Notes: generated from the letters alone by a model not told the origin. A stretch of DNA of 61,185 nt from Rubrivivax sp. (GCA_022842305.1 JALHPY010000010.1:1-61185); one strand, 5' to 3'; positions 24,841 to 34,149 are shown, counted from the stretch's first letter. Program-made: numbers and translations.

Positions 24841-26637
24841 ATGACGTACCGGTGGAGCGTCGAAGGGGCCGCGTTTGAGTTTCCGAGCCCTTATCGAGTA
24901 GAGAACCGGATCCTGGTGCTTCGGGCCTGGGGCTTGCTGGCGCTGGCGGGGGCCGTGATGCTGGTGCTGGCCTTCGTCGGCGAAGGCGACGCCGCCCGGC
25001 CGGTGGTGCAGGTCGACAAGCTGCCCGAACCCGGCAGCGTGTGGCCCCACTTCTTGGGCGCGCTGCTCATGGCCCTGCTGGGGGTGCTCAATCTCGTGCA
25101 GGCCTCGCGCCAGCGCAGCCTGCTGCTGCCGCCCGGCCTGCCCATGTCGCTGATGCCCGAGGTCTCGCACGAGGCCACCGGCGCCAGCACGGGTGCGCCC
25201 TGGCTGATGCAGGCGCTGGACAAGGGCGTGCCCCGCGTCCCCGAGCTGAGCGGGCCCTACCTCTTCGGCTTGCGCCTGCTGGGCCCTGACCTGGCTGCTG
25301 CGCCCACGGTGTTGCAGGCCTTCGTGCGCGTGCGCATCGCCCGCCTGGCGCTGCAGGCCGGCCTGCTGCTGCTGCTGGCGCTGGCCGCCGGGGGCGCGCT
25401 GGGCCTGTCCCAGCCGCTGGTGCTGCACTGGGTGTCGCTGCTGGTGTTCGGGATCGGTGCCGCCGCCATGGCGCGCCACCTGTTCTTCCCGGCGCAGGCT
25501 GCGCCCGGGCCCGGGGCCATCGCGGCGTTGCTGGGCGCCGGGTTGCTGGCGGCCCTGCCCCTGGCCTGGTTTGCCGGCGTCCTGCCCGGGGCCAGCCATT
25601 GGCCGCGCCTGGGCCTGCCCGCGGCGGCGGCGGCGATGCTGGTGCTGGGCATGGCTTTTGAAGTGCTGGGCATGCTGGCGGCGCGCGCGCAACTGGTGGC
25701 GCCGCAGGGCAGCCGTGTGGAGGGCGTGTCGGCCTCCTTCAGCTTTGCCGCCGACCCGGCGCGCCTGATGGCCGAGGTCGACCGCGAACTGCACCGCGGC
25801 TGGAGCGAAGGCGTGCCCAACCGCCGCTACGCGCGCCAGCCCCTGGTGGCCGACGCGGCGGCGGCCGAAGGCAGCCTGAAGGCCACGGTGCTGGAAGAGT
25901 CGCAGCCCACCGTGGGCGTGGTCGGCCGCGGGGGCGGGGCCTCGCCGCCGCCGTCCATCCCGCCGCGCCAGCCCTGGCTGATGGCGCTGGAAGTGCTGGG
26001 CCTGGGCGCCACGCTGGCCGGCGGCCTGCTGTGGCTGTGGCTGGCGCGCGCGCACATGCTGGATTCGGGCGCGTCGTGGGCACCGGCCACGCTGGGCCTG
26101 GTGGGCCTGCTGGTGGGCGGCTATGCGCTGCGCATCGGCCACATGCCCTGGAGCCGCGTCGAGGTCGACAGCCGCTTCATCTGGCTGGACTTTGCCGGCC
26201 GCTACTACCGCTTGCCCGGAACGGCGGCGGTCGAGCCTTCGGTGCGCGGCACCCCCGATCTGCCCGTGGGCCTGGAAGGCCTGACCCTGCGCGCGCGCAC
26301 GGCCAAGGCGCGATCGGTGTTCTATGCCGCGGCGCCCTACGGCTTTGGCAGCCGCGCGCTGCTGAGCCTGAGCGACGATCCTGCCCCCGCGCGCCAATGG
26401 ACGGCGCTGCTCGAGGACTTTGCGCGCCATGCGGCCCGCACTGCGCCGGCCGAAGCCGCCGCGGTTGCCGCTGCCGCGGCGCGCGTTGCTGCCGTGCGCA
26501 ACGCACGCCCCGCGGCGCCTGCAGAAGCACCGGTGGCGCCGCGGCGCCCGGCGCGCTTTTGCTCCGCCTGCGGCACGCACCTGCTGGCGGGCGCGCGCTT
26601 CTGTCAGCAATGCGGCCAGGTGGTGGCGGCAGACTAG
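24841..26637 (+). CDS. Multi-pass membrane protein with C-terminal zinc ribbon
   Basis: 598 residues. Six or more transmembrane segments lie in residues 25-280 and 375-420 (for example LLALAGAVMLVLAFVG, LLLLLALAAGGALGL, LLVGGYALRIG). The last 30 residues form a zinc ribbon, FCSACGTHLLAGARFCQQCG, preceded by an Ala/Pro-rich linker. I cannot assign a family. It is divergent from prsT (251 nt apart), and the following thioredoxin-like gene starts 47 nt after its stop on the same strand. The frame is supported by strong codon bias throughout. Confidence 0.75.
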   Translation: MTYRWSVEGAAFEFPSPYRVENRILVLRAWGLLALAGAVMLVLAFVGEGDAARPVVQVDKLPEPGSVWPHFLGALLMALLGVLNLVQASRQRSLLLPPGLPMSLMPEVSHEATGASTGAPWLMQALDKGVPRVPELSGPYLFGLRLLGPDLAAAPTVLQAFVRVRIARLALQAGLLLLLALAAGGALGLSQPLVLHWVSLLVFGIGAAAMARHLFFPAQAAPGPGAIAALLGAGLLAALPLAWFAGVLPGASHWPRLGLPAAAAAMLVLGMAFEVLGMLAARAQLVAPQGSRVEGVSASFSFAADPARLMAEVDRELHRGWSEGVPNRRYARQPLVADAAAAEGSLKATVLEESQPTVGVVGRGGGASPPPSIPPRQPWLMALEVLGLGATLAGGLLWLWLARAHMLDSGASWAPATLGLVGLLVGGYALRIGHMPWSRVEVDSRFIWLDFAGRYYRLPGTAAVEPSVRGTPDLPVGLEGLTLRARTAKARSVFYAAAPYGFGSRALLSLSDDPAPARQWTALLEDFARHAARTAPAEAAAVAAAAARVAAVRNARPAAPAEAPVAPRRPARFCSACGTHLLAGARFCQQCGQVVAAD

Positions 26638-26684
26638 CGTCCCGGCGCCGGAGCTGCCCGGGCCCCATCCCTGGAGAGAGAACC

Positions 26685-28265
26685 ATGGCCCGAACCCTGA
26701 TCGCCGCCTGGTCCCTGGCCGCCGCGCTGCTGGCCGCGCCGCCGGCGGTCGCGGCCCCCGGCCTGCCTTCCACCAACGTGGCGTGGCTGGCGGCCGCCGC
26801 CGATGCCGACATCGCCAACGCCTTTGCCCGCGCCCGCAGCGAAAGCAAGCCGGTTCTGCTGTACTGGGGCGCCACCTGGTGCCCGCCCTGCAACCAGCTC
26901 AAGGCCACGCTGTTCAACCGCCAGGAATTTGCCGCGCTGTCGCGCTCCTTCGTCGCGGTGCATGTCGACGGCGACCGGCCCGGCGCGCAGAAGCTGGGCC
27001 AGCGCTTCAAGGTCAGCGGCTACCCGACGCTGGTGCTGTTTGGCGCCGACGGCCAGGAGCTGACGCGCCTGCCCGGCGAGGTGGACGCGCCGCAGGCCCT
27101 GGCCGTGCTGCAGCTGGGCCTGGCCGGCGGCCGGCCGGTGAAGGCGGTGCTGGCCGATGCGCTGGCCGGTCGGCCGATGACGGCCGGCGACTGGCGCCTG
27201 CTGGCCTTCTATTCGTGGGAGACCGACGAACAGCAACTGCTGCCCAAGGCCGAACTGCTGGCCACGCTGCAGCGCCTGGCCGCTGCCAGCCCGCCGGGCG
27301 ACGCCGACACCAGCACCCGGCTGTGGCTCAAGGCCCTGGCCACCAGCGACGCCACCCCGCCCTCCAGCCCGGACACCAGCCCCGACCCAAGCCAGCGCGC
27401 GCGGCTGCTGCGCGTGCTGGGCGACGCGGCGCAGGCGCGGGCGCAGATGGACGTTCTGGCCAACAACGCCGACGAGATCGTGCGCGCGCTGGATGGCCCA
27501 TCGGCCGGCACGCCCACGCCGGTGCTGGCGGCCTTTGAGGCCGCGCTCCGCCGCCTGGAAACCGACCCCGGCCTGTCGCGTGGTGACCGCCTGGGCGCGT
27601 TGTATGCGCGCGTCGACCTGGCGCGGCTGGGCCAGCCCAAGGACGTGGTGCAGCCGCATCTGCCCCAGGCCTTGCTGCGCGACACCCGCGAGCACGTTGC
27701 ACGCCTGGACCGCGACACCACCGACGCCTACGAACGCCAGGCCGTGATCACCGCCGCCGCCAGCCTGCTGGGCCGCGCCGGCCTGTGGGCCGAGAGCGAG
27801 GCCTTGCTCAAGGGCAACCTGGCGCGCAGCCATTCGCCCTATTACCTGATGAGCCAGCTGGGCAGCAACGCGCGCAAGCAGGGGCGGCACGACGAAGCCC
27901 TGCGCTGGTACCAGCAGGCCTTCGAGCAGAGCGAAGGCCCGGCCACGCGGCTGCAATGGGGCGCGGGCTACCTGACGGCGCTGGTGGAGCTGGCGCCGCA
28001 GGATGTGGCCCGCATCGAGAAGACCGCGGCCCAGCTGCTGGCCGAGGCGGCGCGCGACGCCGCGGCCTTTGAAGGGCGCAGCGCGCGATCGCTGTCGCGC
28101 CTGGGCGCCAAACTGCTGGCCTGGGGGGGTGAAGGCCGACAGGCCGGCGCGCTGCGCCGGCTGCAGGCGCAGCTGGGTGCCGTGTGCGCGCGTCTGGACC
28201 CCGGCGACAGCCAGCGCGCCAGCTGCGCCGCGGTGCTGGAGCCGGGTGTCAAGAAGGCCGGGTGA
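26685..28265 (+). CDS. Periplasmic thioredoxin-like protein with helical repeats
   Basis: 526 residues. A Sec signal peptide ends near residue 24 (PAVAAPGLP). Residues 40-150 are a thioredoxin domain with the active site WGATWCPPCNQLK and the cis-Pro loop VSGYPTLVLFG. The remaining 375 residues are helical and end with TPR-like pairs (DEALRWYQQAFEQSEGP). The redox domain suggests disulfide reduction or sensing in the periplasm; no DsbD-like partner is adjacent. GGAGAGAG sits 7 nt before the ATG. The adjacent zinc-ribbon membrane protein upstream may be co-transcribed. Confidence 0.82.
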   Translation: MARTLIAAWSLAAALLAAPPAVAAPGLPSTNVAWLAAAADADIANAFARARSESKPVLLYWGATWCPPCNQLKATLFNRQEFAALSRSFVAVHVDGDRPGAQKLGQRFKVSGYPTLVLFGADGQELTRLPGEVDAPQALAVLQLGLAGGRPVKAVLADALAGRPMTAGDWRLLAFYSWETDEQQLLPKAELLATLQRLAAASPPGDADTSTRLWLKALATSDATPPSSPDTSPDPSQRARLLRVLGDAAQARAQMDVLANNADEIVRALDGPSAGTPTPVLAAFEAALRRLETDPGLSRGDRLGALYARVDLARLGQPKDVVQPHLPQALLRDTREHVARLDRDTTDAYERQAVITAAASLLGRAGLWAESEALLKGNLARSHSPYYLMSQLGSNARKQGRHDEALRWYQQAFEQSEGPATRLQWGAGYLTALVELAPQDVARIEKTAAQLLAEAARDAAAFEGRSARSLSRLGAKLLAWGGEGRQAGALRRLQAQLGAVCARLDPGDSQRASCAAVLEPGVKKAG

Positions 28266-28274
28266 CGCGAAGGC

Positions 28275-28883
28275 CTACTTCAGCAGCCCCTCGGCCTTCA
28301 GCGCTTCCTGCACCGCCGGCCGTGCCGCCACGCGGCCCAGGTAGGCGCCCAGGTGCTTCAGGCCGCTGATGTCCACGCCCACGTACTTGCCCCAGCCGGC
28401 CACGGTAAACAGGTAGGCGTCGGCCACGCTGAACTGCGTGCCCATCAGGTAGTCGCGGCCTTCGAGCTGGCGGTCGACCCACTTGAAGCGCTCGAGCAGC
28501 CGGGTGCGGTACAGCGCCTTGGCATCTTCGGGCATGGCCGGGTTGAACAGCGGCGAAAAGCTCTTGTGCAGCTCGGAGGTGGTGAAGTTGAGCCACTCCA
28601 TCAGGCGGTAGCGCTCCATCGTGCCGGCGGCGGGCGCCAGCTGCCTGGCAGGCGCCTGGTCGGCGATGTACTGCACGATGACCGGGCCTTCGGACAGGCG
28701 CTGGCCGTCGTCCAGCTCCAGCAGCGGCACGTAGCCCTTGGGGTTGATGGTGTAGTAGTCGGTGCCGTCGGCCAGCTGGTGCGTCTTGGTGCTGGCCAGC
28801 ACCAGCCGGAAGGGCAGGCCGGCTTCGCGCAGCACGATGTGCGGGCTGAGCGAGCAGGCGCCGGGGCTGTAGTAGAGCTTCAT
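28275..28883 (-). CDS. Glutathione S-transferase (GstA-like)
   Basis: 202 residues. The N-terminal thioredoxin fold starts MKLYYSPGACSLSPHIVLREAG, with the Cys10/Ser pair of bacterial beta-class GSTs. The glutathione-binding segment is GYVPLLELDDG followed by LSEGPVIVQYIAD. The all-helical C-terminal domain has YLMGTQFSVADAYLFTV, the conserved N-capping box. ATG 28883 is chosen to match the family N-terminus. It converges with the thioredoxin-like gene (9 nt between stops). Confidence 0.93.
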   Translation of the reverse strand: MKLYYSPGACSLSPHIVLREAGLPFRLVLASTKTHQLADGTDYYTINPKGYVPLLELDDGQRLSEGPVIVQYIADQAPARQLAPAAGTMERYRLMEWLNFTTSELHKSFSPLFNPAMPEDAKALYRTRLLERFKWVDRQLEGRDYLMGTQFSVADAYLFTVAGWGKYVGVDISGLKHLGAYLGRVAARPAVQEALKAEGLLK

Positions 28884-29053
28884 GGGGTATGCCTCCGAAA
28901 GGGGTTGCATGGGCGGCGCAGGATAGCGCCGCAGCCCCAAGCCGCGGCGTGAACCGGGGTGAACGCAGGGTTCGAATCCGCTGATGCCGCTTGCGTCGCT
29001 GATGCCGGGCCCGCGGCGCAGGCGCGATACTCGGTCAACAGGAGCTATCAGCC

Positions 29054-29419
29054 ATGCCACGCCCCATCTTGGAAGAAGCCCGCATCCACCCCGCCGTGCG
29101 CGACGTCGTCGCCGGCTACCACGCGGCCACGGTGCGCGAGGTGCAGGCGGCGATCGCCCAGCACGCGGTGGTGGTGGTGGGCATGCGCCAGAACCCGTTT
29201 CCGCGGCGCGCGCGCAAGGCGCTGGTCGCCGCTGGCATTGCCCACCACTATCTTGAGTACGGCAGCTATTTCTCGGAATGGCACCGGCGCCTGGCGCTCA
29301 AGCTCTGGTGCGGCTGGCCATCGCTGCCCATGGTCTTTGTCAAGGGCAGCCTGGTGGGCGGCGCCGACGACCTGGACCGCCTGATCGCCAGCGGCGAATT
29401 GCAGCGCCTTCTGGCTTGA
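29054..29419 (+). CDS. Glutaredoxin-fold protein lacking the active-site cysteines
   Basis: 121 residues of the monothiol-glutaredoxin size and layout: strand AVVVVGM, active-site turn, YLEYGSY, WPSLPMVFVKG with the cis-Pro, and GGADDLDRL. The position of the CGFS or CPFC motif reads QNPFPRRARKAL, so both catalytic Cys are gone (Asn47 to Pro50). The only Cys is residue 86 in LKLWCGWP. A thiol-disulfide or Fe-S delivery role via the usual Cys is therefore excluded. It may bind glutathione or a partner protein. AGGAG precedes the ATG. Confidence 0.78.
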   Translation: MPRPILEEARIHPAVRDVVAGYHAATVREVQAAIAQHAVVVVGMRQNPFPRRARKALVAAGIAHHYLEYGSYFSEWHRRLALKLWCGWPSLPMVFVKGSLVGGADDLDRLIASGELQRLLA

Positions 29420-29456
29420 TCGGCACGGCGCAGGCCTGCCGCCAGGCAGCAAGGGC

Positions 29457-30929
29457 ATGAACGCGGCGGCGCGATTCGCACGAGTGGCCCTGGCGCTGCT
29501 GCCCGTCTGGGCCGCTGCCGCCGAGCAGCGCCCCGGCCTGCAGCCCTGCCGCCTGCAGGGCGTGGAGCACGAAGCCTGGTGCGGCAGCGTGCGCCGCCCG
29601 CTCAACCCCCAGCAGCCGGCCGGCGTGCAGATCGACGTGCACTTTGCCGTGCTGCCGGCGCTGGCGCGCAATCGCCTGCCCGACCCGGTGCTGTTCTTTG
29701 CCGGCGGCCCCGGGCAGAGCGCCATCGCGCTGGCCGGCAGCGCGGGCCGGCTGCTGGCGCGACTGTCCAATCGGCGCGACATCGTGCTGGTCGACCTGCG
29801 CGGCACCGGGCGCAGTGCGCCGCTGGCCTGCGACTTGGCCGCGCCCGCCACGGCGCCGCTGGCCGGGCAGATGGATCCGCAGCACGCTTTGGCGCGCCTG
29901 AGCGACTGCCGCCAGCGCCTGCAGCGGCTGCCCCATGGCGACCTGCGCCACTACGGCACCGCGCTGGCGGTGCAGGACGTCGACGCCGTGCGGCGTGCGC
30001 TGGGGGCGTCGCAGCTCAACCTGGTGGGCGGCTCTTACGGCACACGCGCCGCGCTGGAATACATGCGCCAGTTTCCGCAGGCGGTGCGCCGCGCCGTGCT
30101 GGACGGCGTGGCACCGCCGGACATGGGCTTGCCGGCGGCCCAGTCGGCCGACGCCCAGGCGGCGCTGGACGCGGTGTTCGCCGCCTGCGAGGCCGACGCC
30201 GGCTGTAGCGCGCGCCATCCCGGGCTGCGTGCCACTTGGCGCCAGCTGCTGACCAGCCTGCCGCGCAAGGTGACGGGGGCGCACGCATTCACAGGCACAT
30301 CGGAACAGTTGGTGCTTACTCGCGATGCCGTTCTGGGCCTGGTGCGCCAGCCGCTGTACCTGCCGGCGCTGGCGGCGGCGCTGCCGGCAGCGCTGGATCA
30401 GGCTGGCCGTGGCCGCTTCGAGCCCCTGTTCGCGCTGGCGCTGGCCGCGGCGCCGCAGCGGCCGGGGCAGATGGCCGAGGGCCTGCACTTTTCGGTCGTC
30501 TGCGGCGAAGACCTGCGGCCGCCGGCCGGCCTTGCAGAGCCTGCAGCGCCGGGCGGCGACTTTGGCGATAGCTTTGCCCGCCACTACCGCCAGGTCTGCG
30601 CCGACTGGCCGGCGGGCACGCCGCCCGCCGGCTTCTACCAGTTGTCGCCCGCACCTGCGGCCACGCTGCTGCTGTCGGGTGGCGCCGACCCGGTGACGCC
30701 GCCGCGCCACGGCGCACGCGTGGCACAGGCGCTGGGGCCGCGCGCCCGCCACGCCGTGGTGGCGCAGGCCGGGCACGGGCTGATGGCCCTGCCCTGCGTG
30801 CGCGACGTGGTCTACCGCTTCATCGCCGCCGCCGACGATGCCGCCGCGCTGGCCGTGGACGCCGATTGCGCGCGCGACCTGCCGCGGCCCAGCGCCTTCG
30901 TGCCCGTGGGTGCCGGGTCCGCGCCGTGA
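29457..30929 (+). CDS. Exported alpha/beta hydrolase (TAP-like)
   Basis: 490 residues. A signal peptide ends near residue 22 (LLPVWAAAAEQ). The hydrolase core has FFAGGPGQSAI, VLVDLRGTGRSAP and the nucleophile elbow GGSYGTRAALEYMR with the catalytic Ser. Near the C-terminus come LLLSGGADPVTPPRHG with the acidic residue and AQAGHGLMAL with the His. This is the layout of tripeptidyl-aminopeptidase-like hydrolases with a TAP C-terminal domain. Cys residues around 175-260 could form disulfides, consistent with export. Its stop overlaps the GTG of the ABC ATPase gene. Confidence 0.88.
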   Translation: MNAAARFARVALALLPVWAAAAEQRPGLQPCRLQGVEHEAWCGSVRRPLNPQQPAGVQIDVHFAVLPALARNRLPDPVLFFAGGPGQSAIALAGSAGRLLARLSNRRDIVLVDLRGTGRSAPLACDLAAPATAPLAGQMDPQHALARLSDCRQRLQRLPHGDLRHYGTALAVQDVDAVRRALGASQLNLVGGSYGTRAALEYMRQFPQAVRRAVLDGVAPPDMGLPAAQSADAQAALDAVFAACEADAGCSARHPGLRATWRQLLTSLPRKVTGAHAFTGTSEQLVLTRDAVLGLVRQPLYLPALAAALPAALDQAGRGRFEPLFALALAAAPQRPGQMAEGLHFSVVCGEDLRPPAGLAEPAAPGGDFGDSFARHYRQVCADWPAGTPPAGFYQLSPAPAATLLLSGGADPVTPPRHGARVAQALGPRARHAVVAQAGHGLMALPCVRDVVYRFIAAADDAAALAVDADCARDLPRPSAFVPVGAGSAP

Positions 30930-31684
30930 TCGAGGTGCGGCAACTCGCCAAGGCCTTCAGCCAGGGCAGTGGCCGCGCGGCGCGGCCGGTGCAGGCGCTG
31001 GCCGGGGTGGACTTCACGGCCACCGACGGCCGCATCACCGGCCTGCTGGGCGCCAACGGCGCGGGCAAGACGACCACGCTGCGCATCGCCGCGGCGCTGA
31101 TCCCGGCCGACGCCGGCAGCGTGGTGGTGGACGGCATCGCGGTGGCCACGCACCCGACCGCGGCGCTGGCGCGCATGGGCGTGCTCAGCGATGCACGCGG
31201 CCTGTACCCGCGGCTGACGGCGCGCGAGAACATCGTCTACTACGGCCGCCTGCACGGCATGAGCACGGCTGCGGCCAGCGCCCGCGCCGACACGCTGGCG
31301 CAGGTGCTGGACCTGGTGCCGCTGCTGGACCGGCGCACCGAGGGCTTCAGCCAGGGCGAGCGCATGAAGACCGCGCTGGCCCGCGCCCTGGTGCACGACC
31401 CGCCCAACATTGTCCTGGACGAACCCACCAACGGCCTGGACGTGCTGGCCACCCGCGCGCTGCGCGAGGCGCTGCGCCGCCTGCGCGACGAGCAGGGCAA
31501 GTGCATCGTCTTTTCCACCCACATCATGCAGGAGGTGGAGCGGCTGTGCGACCACGTGGTGGTGCTGGCGCAGGGGCGCACGGTGGCCGCCGGCACGGTG
31601 GCCGAACTGCTGGCCGCCAGCGGACAGGCCGACTTCGAGGACTGCTTCGTCCGGCTGGCTTTCGGCGATGCGGCGCAGCGATGA
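30926..31684 (+). CDS. ABC transporter ATPase (NatA type)
   Basis: 252 residues from a GTG that overlaps the preceding stop. Walker A is GANGAGKTTTL. The signature is FSQGERMKTAL in place of LSGGQ. Walker B is NIVLDEPTNGLD, and the H-loop is FSTHIMQEVE. The family energises exporters such as NatAB (sodium extrusion) and drug or peptide efflux pumps. The partner permease gene follows with ATGA overlap. Substrate cannot be read from the sequence. Confidence 0.9.
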   Translation: MIEVRQLAKAFSQGSGRAARPVQALAGVDFTATDGRITGLLGANGAGKTTTLRIAAALIPADAGSVVVDGIAVATHPTAALARMGVLSDARGLYPRLTARENIVYYGRLHGMSTAAASARADTLAQVLDLVPLLDRRTEGFSQGERMKTALARALVHDPPNIVLDEPTNGLDVLATRALREALRRLRDEQGKCIVFSTHIMQEVERLCDHVVVLAQGRTVAAGTVAELLAASGQADFEDCFVRLAFGDAAQR

Positions 31685-32844
31685 GCGCGGCCTGGATCGT
31701 CTACCGCAAGGAACTGCTGGACGCGCTGCGCGACCGGCGCACGCTGCTGATGGTGCTGATCAGCTCGGTCGCCATGGGCCCGCTGGTGCTGGTGCTGGTG
31801 TCGCAGCTGGTTGCGGGCATGGAGCGGCGGGCTGAGGCGCGCACCGTTGTTGTCCAGGGCATCGAGCACGCACCCACGCTGCGCAACTTCATCGAGCGCC
31901 AGACCTTCAGCATCCGCGCTGCCCCGGCCGACCACGAGCAGCAACTGCGCGACAGCAAGCTGGGTGACCCGGTGTTGGTGATCCCGCCCGGCTTCGAGCA
32001 GGCCCTGCAGCGCGGCGAAGCGCCCCTGGTCGAGCTGCTGAGCAGCGCGGCCAACCCGCGCGCCCAGGCCGGCACCGGCAACGTGCTGCGCCTGCTGCGC
32101 GCCTTCGGCCAGGAGCAGGTGACGCTGCGCCTGACGCTGCGCGGCGTGGCGCCCGGCCTGCTGGAGCCGCTGCGCGTGGAAGAGCGCGACCTCGCCGACC
32201 CGGCCTCGCGCGCCGCCCAACTGGCCACCATGGTGCCCTTCTTCGTGCTGATGGCGGTGCTTTACGGCTGCCTGAACGCGGCGCTGGACACCACCGCGGG
32301 CGAGCGCGAGCGCGGCTCGCTCGAGCCGCTGCTGATGAACCCGGCCGCGCGCGGCGCCCTGGTGCTGGGCAAGTGGGGCGCGGTGGCCAGCGTGGGCATG
32401 CTCATCGCGGTGCTGTCGTGCCTGAGCTTTCTGCCCGGGCAGTGGCTGCTGCGCAGCGAGGCGCTGTCGGCGCTGTTCCGCTTCGGTATGGGCGAGGCGC
32501 TGGCCTTCGTGGCGCTGCTGCTGCCGCTGGCGGCGGCGCTGGCGGCGCTGCTGATGGCCATCGCCATCCGCTGCAAGAGCTTCAAGGAAGCGCAGGCCAA
32601 TGCCACGGTCGTGATGCTGGCCTTCTCGCTGCTGCCGCTGGTGGGCCTGCTCAATCAGGAAGGCGCAACGGCCTGGCACCTGTGGCTGCCGGCGCTGGCC
32701 CAGACCACGCTGATGGCGCGCGTGCTCAAGGGCGAGGTACTGGCGGCGGCCGACGTGCTGCCGGGCGTGCTGGTCTGCGCGCTGCTGACGCTGCTGTCGC
32801 TGGCCTACGTGACGCGCGCGCTGCGCAGCGTGGCGCTGCGCTGA
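31681..32844 (+). CDS. ABC-2 type permease (NatB type)
   Basis: 387 residues. The first helix (TLLMVLISSVAMGPLVLVLVSQLVAG) is followed by a large extracytoplasmic domain of about 170 residues (VVVQGIEHAPTLRNF onward). Five C-terminal helices come after it (MVPFFVLMAVLYGCLNAALDT, ALAFVALLLPLAAALAALLMA). The segment RERGSLEPLLMNPA is the typical ABC-2 amphipathic coupling element. It forms a two-gene transporter with the ATPase gene it overlaps. Confidence 0.88.
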   Translation: MSAAWIVYRKELLDALRDRRTLLMVLISSVAMGPLVLVLVSQLVAGMERRAEARTVVVQGIEHAPTLRNFIERQTFSIRAAPADHEQQLRDSKLGDPVLVIPPGFEQALQRGEAPLVELLSSAANPRAQAGTGNVLRLLRAFGQEQVTLRLTLRGVAPGLLEPLRVEERDLADPASRAAQLATMVPFFVLMAVLYGCLNAALDTTAGERERGSLEPLLMNPAARGALVLGKWGAVASVGMLIAVLSCLSFLPGQWLLRSEALSALFRFGMGEALAFVALLLPLAAALAALLMAIAIRCKSFKEAQANATVVMLAFSLLPLVGLLNQEGATAWHLWLPALAQTTLMARVLKGEVLAAADVLPGVLVCALLTLLSLAYVTRALRSVALR

Positions 32845-32859
32845 TGGGCGCGGGCGCGG

Positions 32860-33300
32860 CTAGTTGATGCGCTGGTCCAGCGCACGGTGCACTTCCATCT
32901 GCCAGGGCAGCGCGTGCACCAGCTCGTTGAGGAAGCGCGCCGAGGCCTGCGCGTCCAACACCGCGCCTTCGCTGCCCACCAGGCGCAGATTGGTCACCAC
33001 GGCCAGCGGGTCGGCCATGGCCACCACGCCCTTGCAGATCTGCACCCAGTCCCAGGCCATGCCGGCTTCGCCGTCGGCGCTGGAGGCCGCCCATACGGTT
33101 TGGCCAGCCGGTGAGCTGGTGCTCGGCCCTACGGGCATCACGCGCGTGCCCAAGTGCCGAAAGCGCACACGCGCGGGTTCGCCAGCCTGCCACAATAAGG
33201 GCGGCCAGGCACGCAGCGACCACGGTGCCGCCAGCGGCATCGCGGGGGGTGGGGGCTGGGTATGGGTGGCAGTGTTTCTCATGTCGATATCTTTCGGCAT
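32860..33300 (-). CDS. Hypothetical protein divergent from the luxR gene
   Basis: 146 residues (140 if it starts at the second ATG, 33282, which has GAAAG in front). The start is Thr/Pro-rich. A compact domain follows with LLWQAGEPARVRFRHLG, AWDWVQICKGVVAMADPLAVVTNL and FLNELVHALPWQMEVHRAL. No signal peptide, no membrane helix, no family recognised. It is divergent from the luxR-type gene with 76 nt between starts, so it may share control with the peptide-secretion locus, or just end the previous block. Confidence 0.6.
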   Translation of the reverse strand: MPKDIDMRNTATHTQPPPPAMPLAAPWSLRAWPPLLWQAGEPARVRFRHLGTRVMPVGPSTSSPAGQTVWAASSADGEAGMAWDWVQICKGVVAMADPLAVVTNLRLVGSEGAVLDAQASARFLNELVHALPWQMEVHRALDQRIN

Positions 33301-33376
33301 GCGAGCGCCACATGAAAGCTGTAAACCCTGTCAGGGCAGGTGACCCAGAGCAGCAATCGGGTGAGCGAGGAGAGCG

Positions 33377-34090
33377 ATGCTCCCTGGTGGATATACATCG
33401 GTTTTGAAGGCCAGCAGTCGCGAAGAGTTTCGCGATGAGGTCGTTCGCTTCACGCGTCGGCTCGGTTTCGAGACCGTGTCGGCTATCGCAGTGGTCGACC
33501 AAGGCCTGGGCAAGAGCAACTTCATCCACGTCGACAACACGCCGGCAGAGTTCTCTGAGAGCTACTACGACCCCGTGATGCAGCGCAGCGACCCGGTGAT
33601 GCAGCATTGCCGGCGTCAGAGCGTGCCCATCATCTGGAACCAGGAGACCTACGTCGAACGCGGCCTGGGTGAGCTCTGGGAGGAGATGGCGCAGTTTGGC
33701 TATCACACCGGGATCGCGATGGCGTTGCACTTGCCCGACGGCAAGCACTTCCTCTTCGGGGTCGACCGCGAAGATGCGCTGCCCAGCGACGGCGAGGAGC
33801 TTCAGCGCCTGGTGGCCGACCTGCAGTTGTTCGCGGTGCACGCCCAGGATGCGGCGTTGCGGCTGCTGCTGCCGCTAGCCCAGCAACCCGAGCGTCCCAA
33901 TCTCACACCTCGCGAGCTGGACACGCTGCGCTGGACGATGGATGGCAAGACCGCCTGGGAAGTGGGTGCGGTGCTGGGCATCAGCGAACGCACGGTGGTC
34001 TTCCACGTGACCAACGCCATGCACAAGCTGGGTTGCATCAACAAGCAGCAGGCGGTGCTGAAGGCGCTTCGGCTGGGCCTCATAGACTGA
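33377..34090 (+). CDS. LuxR-type quorum-sensing regulator (solo)
   Basis: 237 residues. The N-terminal autoinducer-binding domain keeps the acyl-homoserine-lactone pocket in TraR-like spacing: Phe59 (for Trp57), Tyr63 (Tyr61), Asp72-Pro73 (Asp70-Pro71), Trp87 (Trp85) and Gly112 (Gly113). Residues 175-237 form the LuxR helix-turn-helix (LTPRELDTLRWTMDGKTAWEVG, then ISERTVVFHVTNAMHKLG). No LuxI synthase gene is in the window, so it is a solo here. GAGGAG precedes the ATG. It lies 99 nt before a double-glycine peptide gene with a dyad operator, so regulation of that locus is the natural inference. Confidence 0.9.
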   Translation: MLPGGYTSVLKASSREEFRDEVVRFTRRLGFETVSAIAVVDQGLGKSNFIHVDNTPAEFSESYYDPVMQRSDPVMQHCRRQSVPIIWNQETYVERGLGELWEEMAQFGYHTGIAMALHLPDGKHFLFGVDREDALPSDGEELQRLVADLQLFAVHAQDAALRLLLPLAQQPERPNLTPRELDTLRWTMDGKTAWEVGAVLGISERTVVFHVTNAMHKLGCINKQQAVLKALRLGLID

Positions 34091-34149
34091 TTGGCCCTGT
34101 AAGAGATGACAGTTAACGGGAGGGCCGCGGCCTGATCAAATGGTGCGAA

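Noticed and set aside
33326..33340. CCCTG-T-CAGGG and CCTG-N6-CAGG upstream of luxR as a lux box.
   Set aside because: Lux boxes need a CTG-N10-CAG spacing; here it is 6, so I keep it only as an unexplained palindrome.
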